Assembly (NCBI GenBank): GCA_905215465.1
Contig: CAJMPT010000045.1
Location: 1 to 12,848 of the forward strand
DNA length: 12,848 nt
From: an uncultured bacterium
GTDB lineage: Bacteria > Actinomycetota > Coriobacteriia > Coriobacteriales > Atopobiaceae
Direction of reading: 5' to 3'
The translations under genes and the position numbers were made by a program. The notes below the pieces were generated by a model that searched no databases, was not told the DNA's origin, and saw only the letters and a list, made by a program, of their open reading frames with translations. Of this stretch, positions 9,982 to 12,848 are shown piece after piece; position 1 is the stretch's first letter; every line of letters starts with the position of its first letter.

Positions 9982-11673
9982 ATGTCTTGCACCACCGCAC
10001 CCATCGACGCAACCCAGACCACCGAGTGGGCCGCCCTCGCCGCCCACCAGAAGGAGATGGCCGACGGCTTTACCCTCAAGGAGGAGTTCGCCAAGGACGC
10101 GCAGCGCGTGGAGAAGTTCTCCTACGACATGGACGACCTGCACTTTGACCTCTCCAAGAACCTGATTGACGAGAAGACCGTCGAGCTTCTCTGCGGCCTT
10201 GCCCGTGCGGTCAAGCTCGAGGAGCGCCGCGACGCCATGTTCGGCGGCGAGCACATCAACACCACCGAGGACCGCGCCGTCCTGCATACCGCGCTGCGCC
10301 GCCCGGCCTCCGACAAGGGCAAGTTCGTCGTGGACGGCCAGGACACCGTGGCCGACGTCCATGAGGTCCTCGACCGCATGTACGCCTTTGCCAAGAAGGT
10401 TCGCTCCGGCGAGTGGAAGGGTGTCACCGGCAAGCGCATCGAGCACGTCATGAGCATCGGCATCGGCGGCTCCGACCTGGGTCCCGTCATGGTCTACGAG
10501 GCCCTGAAGCCTCTGGCCGACGCTGGCATTGACTGCCGCTACGTCTCCAACATCGACCCCAACGACATGGCCGAGAAGGTCCGCGGCCTGGACCCCGAGA
10601 CCACCCTGTGCATCATCGTCTCCAAGACCTTCACCACGCTGGAGACCCTGACCAACGCACGCGAGGCCAAGACCTGGCTGCTCGAGACCCTGCGCGCCGC
10701 CGGCGCCATCGACGGCTCCGCCGAGCAGGACGCCGAGGCCATCCGCAAGCACTTTGTGGCCGTCTCCACCGCGCTTGACCTTGTCGCCGACTTTGGCATT
10801 GACCCTGAGAACGCCTTTGGCTTCTGGAACTGGGTCGGCGGCCGCTACTCCGTGGACTCCGCCGTGGGCCTCTCGCTGGTCATTGCCTTTGGCCCTGAGC
10901 GCTTCCAGGAGTTCCTGGCCGGCTTCCACGACATGGACCACTACTTCAAGAACACCCCGCTGGAGAAGAACGTCGTCGCGCTCATGGGCCTCATGAACGT
11001 CTGGTACGTCAACTTCTGGGGCATGGGCAGCCATGCCGTCCTGCCGTACAACCAGTACCTGCACCGCTTCCCGGCCTACCTGCAGCAGCTCACCATGGAG
11101 TCCAACGGCAAGTCCGTGCGCTGGGATGGCACCCCGGTGACCTCCGCCACCGGCGAGGTCTTCTGGGGCGAGGCCGGCACCAACGGCCAGCACGCCTTCT
11201 ACCAGCTCATTCACCAGGGCACCCGCGCCATCCCGGCCGACTTCATCGCCTTTGTGAACACGCCCAACCCCACCAAGGACGCCGGCCAGGACGTCCACGA
11301 GCTCTTCCTGGGCAACTTCCTCGCCCAGACCAAGGCCCTCGCTTTTGGCAAGACGGCCGACGAGGTCCGCGCCGAGGGCACGGCCGAGTGGATGGTTCCC
11401 GCCCGCGTGTTTGACGGCAACCGCCCGACCACGTCCATCTTTGGCTGCGAGCTGACCCCGCACGCCCTGGGCGAGCTCATCGCGCTCTACGAGCACATCA
11501 CCTTTGTCGAGGGCACCGTCTGGGGCCTTGACTCCTATGACCAGTGGGGCGTCGAGCTGGGCAAGCAGCTGGCCAAGCAGATCACCCCGGCCTTCCACGA
11601 CGATGCGGCCCTGGCCCAGCAGGACGCCAGCACGCAGGCGCTTATCGCCTACTACCGCGCGCACCGCAAGTAG
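9982..11673 (+). CDS. pgi: Glucose-6-phosphate isomerase
   Basis: This cytoplasmic enzyme interconverts glucose 6-phosphate and fructose 6-phosphate in glycolysis and gluconeogenesis. Its 563 residues are close to the usual 550-560 of the long bacterial form. Both family signatures are present: GGRYSVDSAVG (nt 10837-10869) and GLDSYDQWGVELGK (nt 11524-11565). The phosphate-binding SIGIGGSDLGP (nt 10453-10485), SKTFTTLET, the catalytic Glu in MESNGKS (nt 11095-11115) and the His in GTNGQHAF are intact. The ATG at 9982 is preferred: AAGGAGG (9967-9973) is 8 nt upstream, whereas the ATG at 9976 would leave only 2 nt. The gene stands alone with its own promoter. Its antisense strand is open over a long distance, a side effect of GC-rich codon use. 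Confidence 0.98.
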   Translation: MSCTTAPIDATQTTEWAALAAHQKEMADGFTLKEEFAKDAQRVEKFSYDMDDLHFDLSKNLIDEKTVELLCGLARAVKLEERRDAMFGGEHINTTEDRAVLHTALRRPASDKGKFVVDGQDTVADVHEVLDRMYAFAKKVRSGEWKGVTGKRIEHVMSIGIGGSDLGPVMVYEALKPLADAGIDCRYVSNIDPNDMAEKVRGLDPETTLCIIVSKTFTTLETLTNAREAKTWLLETLRAAGAIDGSAEQDAEAIRKHFVAVSTALDLVADFGIDPENAFGFWNWVGGRYSVDSAVGLSLVIAFGPERFQEFLAGFHDMDHYFKNTPLEKNVVALMGLMNVWYVNFWGMGSHAVLPYNQYLHRFPAYLQQLTMESNGKSVRWDGTPVTSATGEVFWGEAGTNGQHAFYQLIHQGTRAIPADFIAFVNTPNPTKDAGQDVHELFLGNFLAQTKALAFGKTADEVRAEGTAEWMVPARVFDGNRPTTSIFGCELTPHALGELIALYEHITFVEGTVWGLDSYDQWGVELGKQLAKQITPAFHDDAALAQQDASTQALIAYYRAHRK

Positions 11674-11698
11674 CGGCCGCTCCGGCGTGCCGGCATCC

Positions 11699-11718
11699 GG
11701 CGAGAAGGGCTTCTCGCC
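11699..11718. terminator. Hairpin after pgi, possible termination or 3'-stabilising structure
   Basis: GGCGAGAA (11699-11706) and TTCTCGCC (11711-11718) pair perfectly over 8 bp around the loop GGGC, 25 nt after the pgi stop. It is not followed by a T run, so intrinsic termination is doubtful; it may protect the message 3' end. Confidence 0.45.
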
Positions 11719-11739
11719 AAACAGCAGATGGAAATTGAC

Positions 11740-11772
11740 GGAGGCCCCGGGGACGTAGTCCCTGAGGCCTCC
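11740..11772. repeat. 33-nt near-perfect hairpin in the pgi downstream gap
   Basis: GGAGGCC (11740-11746) pairs with GGCCTCC (11766-11772). The inner arms, centred on GGGGAC and GTCCCT, continue the stem with one mismatch and one wobble, leaving a 3-nt loop GTA. That is about 15 paired positions. Only a short TTT follows (11775-11777). It could be the true pgi terminator, or a REP-type element, since it shares GGGGACGT with the inverted repeat at 8044-8120. Confidence 0.5.
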
Positions 11773-11775
11773 ACT

Positions 11776-11805
11776 TTGGCAGCTGCCAAGCTCTGATGCT
11801 CTACA
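11776..11805 (+). promoter_or_regulatory. 14-bp palindrome overlapping a possible -35 element
   Basis: TTGGCAGCTGCCAA (11776-11789) is a perfect palindrome. Its first six bases, TTGGCA, match five of six -35 consensus bases. A weak -10, TCTACA (11800-11805), follows after 18 nt. This could be an operator-controlled promoter for the YcxB-like gene, with a leader of roughly 130 nt, but the -10 match is poor. Confidence 0.3.
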
Positions 11806-11939
11806 GTGCGAGGGCACGCGTTTCGCGAACTCCGACGTGCGCTCGCTCCCTGCACGGTTACTATGGTTCCCGGAGCCGGGCCGCCTAAACAGGCCCGCTT
11901 TCCGCCGACAATTCCTCCATGACCCAAGGAGACAAAGCC

Positions 11940-12518
11940 ATGGCCAAGAAGAAGACCGCCCGCAAGGTGCGCCCGGTGTCCGCCGAGCCCTCCCACAAGT
12001 TTGATGACGAGAAGTACGACGGCCTGCGCTTCTCCGCAACATACGACTACGGTGAGCTAGCGCTTTCCAAGGCGGCCTCCTACCTGGGCGGGCAGAAGGC
12101 TCGCATTGCGTCCTTTGCGGTGTCCATGGCGTGCCTGGCGCTGATGATCATTGTTCTGCTCGCGGACGCCAACAACCTGGCGCCGGCCATCGTGCTGCTG
12201 GTGCTGTCCATGGCCGGCACGGTGGTCTCCACCAACTGGCACAACATGCAGACCAACTACGCGCGCAACAGCAGCCTGGGCTTCAAGGGCGCCACCACGC
12301 GCCGTCACGTGGCTGTGACCCAGACGGCCATCCACGTGGCCGACGAGTCCGGCGCCGAGGAGTGCTACAACCTCTCTGACCTGCGTAGCGTTTCTGCCGA
12401 CGACGATGGCCTGCTGGCTGGCTTCGGCGGTCGCCGCTACGCCTACGTGCCAGCGTCGTCCATGAGCGCGAGCCGTTTCAAGGAGCTTGTCCGCGAGCTT
12501 GAGGCCGCCAGGCGCTAG
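11940..12518 (+). CDS. YcxB-like two-helix membrane protein
   Basis: This is a 192-residue protein. A basic, Lys-rich N-terminus (AKKKTARK) is followed by two adjacent hydrophobic helices at about 55-75 and 79-98 with a short NN loop. A soluble C-terminal domain contains NLSDLRSVSADDD (144-156) and YAYVPASSMSASRFKELV (167-184). This layout, with the pattern of a tyrosine-containing strand then P-x-S-x-M, resembles YcxB-like C-terminal domains, whose function is unknown. The match is by eye, so the family name is tentative. AAGGAG (11926-11931) lies 8 nt before the chosen ATG; an earlier in-frame ATG at 11919 has no good ribosome site. It is monocistronic, between the structured pgi gap and ffs. 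Confidence 0.8.
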   Translation: MAKKKTARKVRPVSAEPSHKFDDEKYDGLRFSATYDYGELALSKAASYLGGQKARIASFAVSMACLALMIIVLLADANNLAPAIVLLVLSMAGTVVSTNWHNMQTNYARNSSLGFKGATTRRHVAVTQTAIHVADESGAEECYNLSDLRSVSADDDGLLAGFGGRRYAYVPASSMSASRFKELVRELEAARR

Positions 12519-12589
12519 GTGCCGCGTGTGTGGCGTCGTCCGGAGCGTGGCTTTCTGGTGGACGCCGTCCGCGCGTCGTGGGCGTCTGG

Positions 12590-12595
12590 TAGAGT
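12590..12595 (+). promoter_or_regulatory. Candidate -10 element of the SRP RNA gene
   Basis: TAGAGT lies about 10 nt before the expected 5' end of the SRP RNA, the right distance for a -10 box. No clear -35 hexamer is seen at the usual distance. The same hexamer precedes the murT-like operon. Confidence 0.45.
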
Positions 12596-12604
12596 AGTCG
12601 ACAA

Positions 12605-12715
12605 GAGCGCGTTCGATGGGTTCGGGCGACGTCACACCTCGAACCTGGTCAGGGCCGGGAGGCAGCAGCCATAAGGGGCCTCTGGCGGGTGCCCGTTCCC
12701 ATCGAGCGCGCTTTT
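12605..12715 (+). ncRNA. ffs: Signal recognition particle RNA, small bacterial (4.5S-like) type
   Basis: This RNA binds Ffh to form the particle that targets nascent membrane proteins to the translocon. The conserved domain IV is clear: GGTCAGGGCC (12647-12656), the GNRA loop GGGA, then GGCAGCAGCC (12661-12670). The closing stem pairs 12607-12620 with 12698-12711 over 14 bp with one wobble; T712 can also pair with A12606. Six Ts (12712-12717) follow, so the closing stem also acts as the terminator. The length of about 110 nt is that of the E. coli-type RNA without an Alu domain. The exact ends are estimated from the stem and the T run. Confidence 0.95.
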
Positions 12716-12720
12716 TTGCT

Positions 12721-12744
12721 GCCCTGCGGCCTTGGCTGCGGGGC
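12721..12744 (+). other. Second hairpin just after ffs
   Basis: GCCCTGCGGC (12721-12730) pairs with GCTGCGGGGC (12735-12744) over 10 bp with two wobbles around the loop CTTG, immediately after the ffs T run. The bases that follow are only weakly T-rich. It could be a backup terminator or RNA-processing structure. Confidence 0.4.
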
Positions 12745-12812
12745 GGTTCTGTATCTGGGCCTCGTCGCGTGCTTCTCGCCTCGCGTCTGTGCGCACTATC
12801 AAAGGGAGACCA

Positions 12813-12848
12813 ATGGGCTTCGTCGACTTCATCATGAACCTGCTGCGC
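12813..12848 (+). CDS. Start of an unidentified gene (3' truncated)
   Basis: An ATG preceded at 4 nt by AGGGAG (12803-12808) opens a frame that runs to the window edge: MGFVDFIMNLLR. Only 12 residues are visible, largely hydrophobic with an amphipathic look, which would suit the N-terminus of a membrane protein. The product cannot be named from this. It lies 95 nt after the ffs terminator, so it likely has its own promoter. Confidence 0.6.
   Translation, partial: MGFVDFIMNLLR

Noticed and set aside
9868..12042. A 724-codon open frame on the minus strand, antisense to pgi
   Set aside because: It mirrors the pgi reading frame, is Gly/Val/Leu/His-rich without motifs, and crosses both hairpins and the candidate promoters. 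GC-rich codon bias explains it.

Overview
The window is GC-rich bacterial DNA with tightly packed genes, mostly on the + strand. A pyruvate:ferredoxin oxidoreductase (anaerobic pyruvate metabolism), a MurT/GatD-type gene pair (otherwise a Gram-positive peptidoglycan feature), a small 4.5S-like SRP RNA and GC-rich codon use together suggest an anaerobic high-GC Gram-positive. Coriobacteriia of the Olsenella/Atopobium/Collinsella type fit best. This assignment is inference from gene content; no marker such as 16S rRNA is present.

Layout. (1) 1-1766: the 3' half of nifJ, closed by a strong intrinsic terminator (1810-1846). (2) 1953-7975: a probable six-gene operon on the + strand: a MurT-like Mur ligase, a GatD-like amidotransferase-fold protein, a GT-A glycosyltransferase, a LytS-type sensor kinase, a LytTR response regulator and a YfcE-type phosphodiesterase. 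Three of the five junctions overlap or abut. (3) 7976-8139: the gap between convergent genes, holding a perfect 30-bp inverted repeat with an extra nested copy of the same module. (4) 8140-9163, minus strand: thioredoxin followed by a PAP2-family membrane phosphatase, 7 nt apart. (5) 9309-11673: an unrecognised 184-residue protein, then glucose-6-phosphate isomerase with its own good promoter. (6) 11674-11939: a gap with two hairpins and a 14-bp palindrome. (7) 11940-12518: a two-helix YcxB-like membrane protein. (8) about 12605-12715: the SRP RNA gene ffs with its own terminator, then the first 12 codons of another gene running off the window.

The most interesting part is the operon at 1953-7975. 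The GatD-like protein aligns clearly with lipid II isoglutaminyl synthase GatD, but Gly stands in place of the catalytic Cys and Ile in place of the catalytic His. Its MurT-like partner keeps the ATP-binding P-loop, an acidic metal-binding segment and the four-cysteine zinc ribbon, but has lost the C-terminal motifs, including the DGRD segment believed to supply the third triad residue. The pair therefore looks like a divergent paralogue without glutaminase chemistry. It is tied by translation-coupled junctions to a glycosyltransferase and to a two-component system of a class often linked to cell-envelope control. A new envelope-modifying or regulatory role is a reasonable hypothesis, not a demonstrated one.

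The other genes are ordinary housekeeping functions: pyruvate oxidation, glycolysis/gluconeogenesis, thiol redox and protein targeting.
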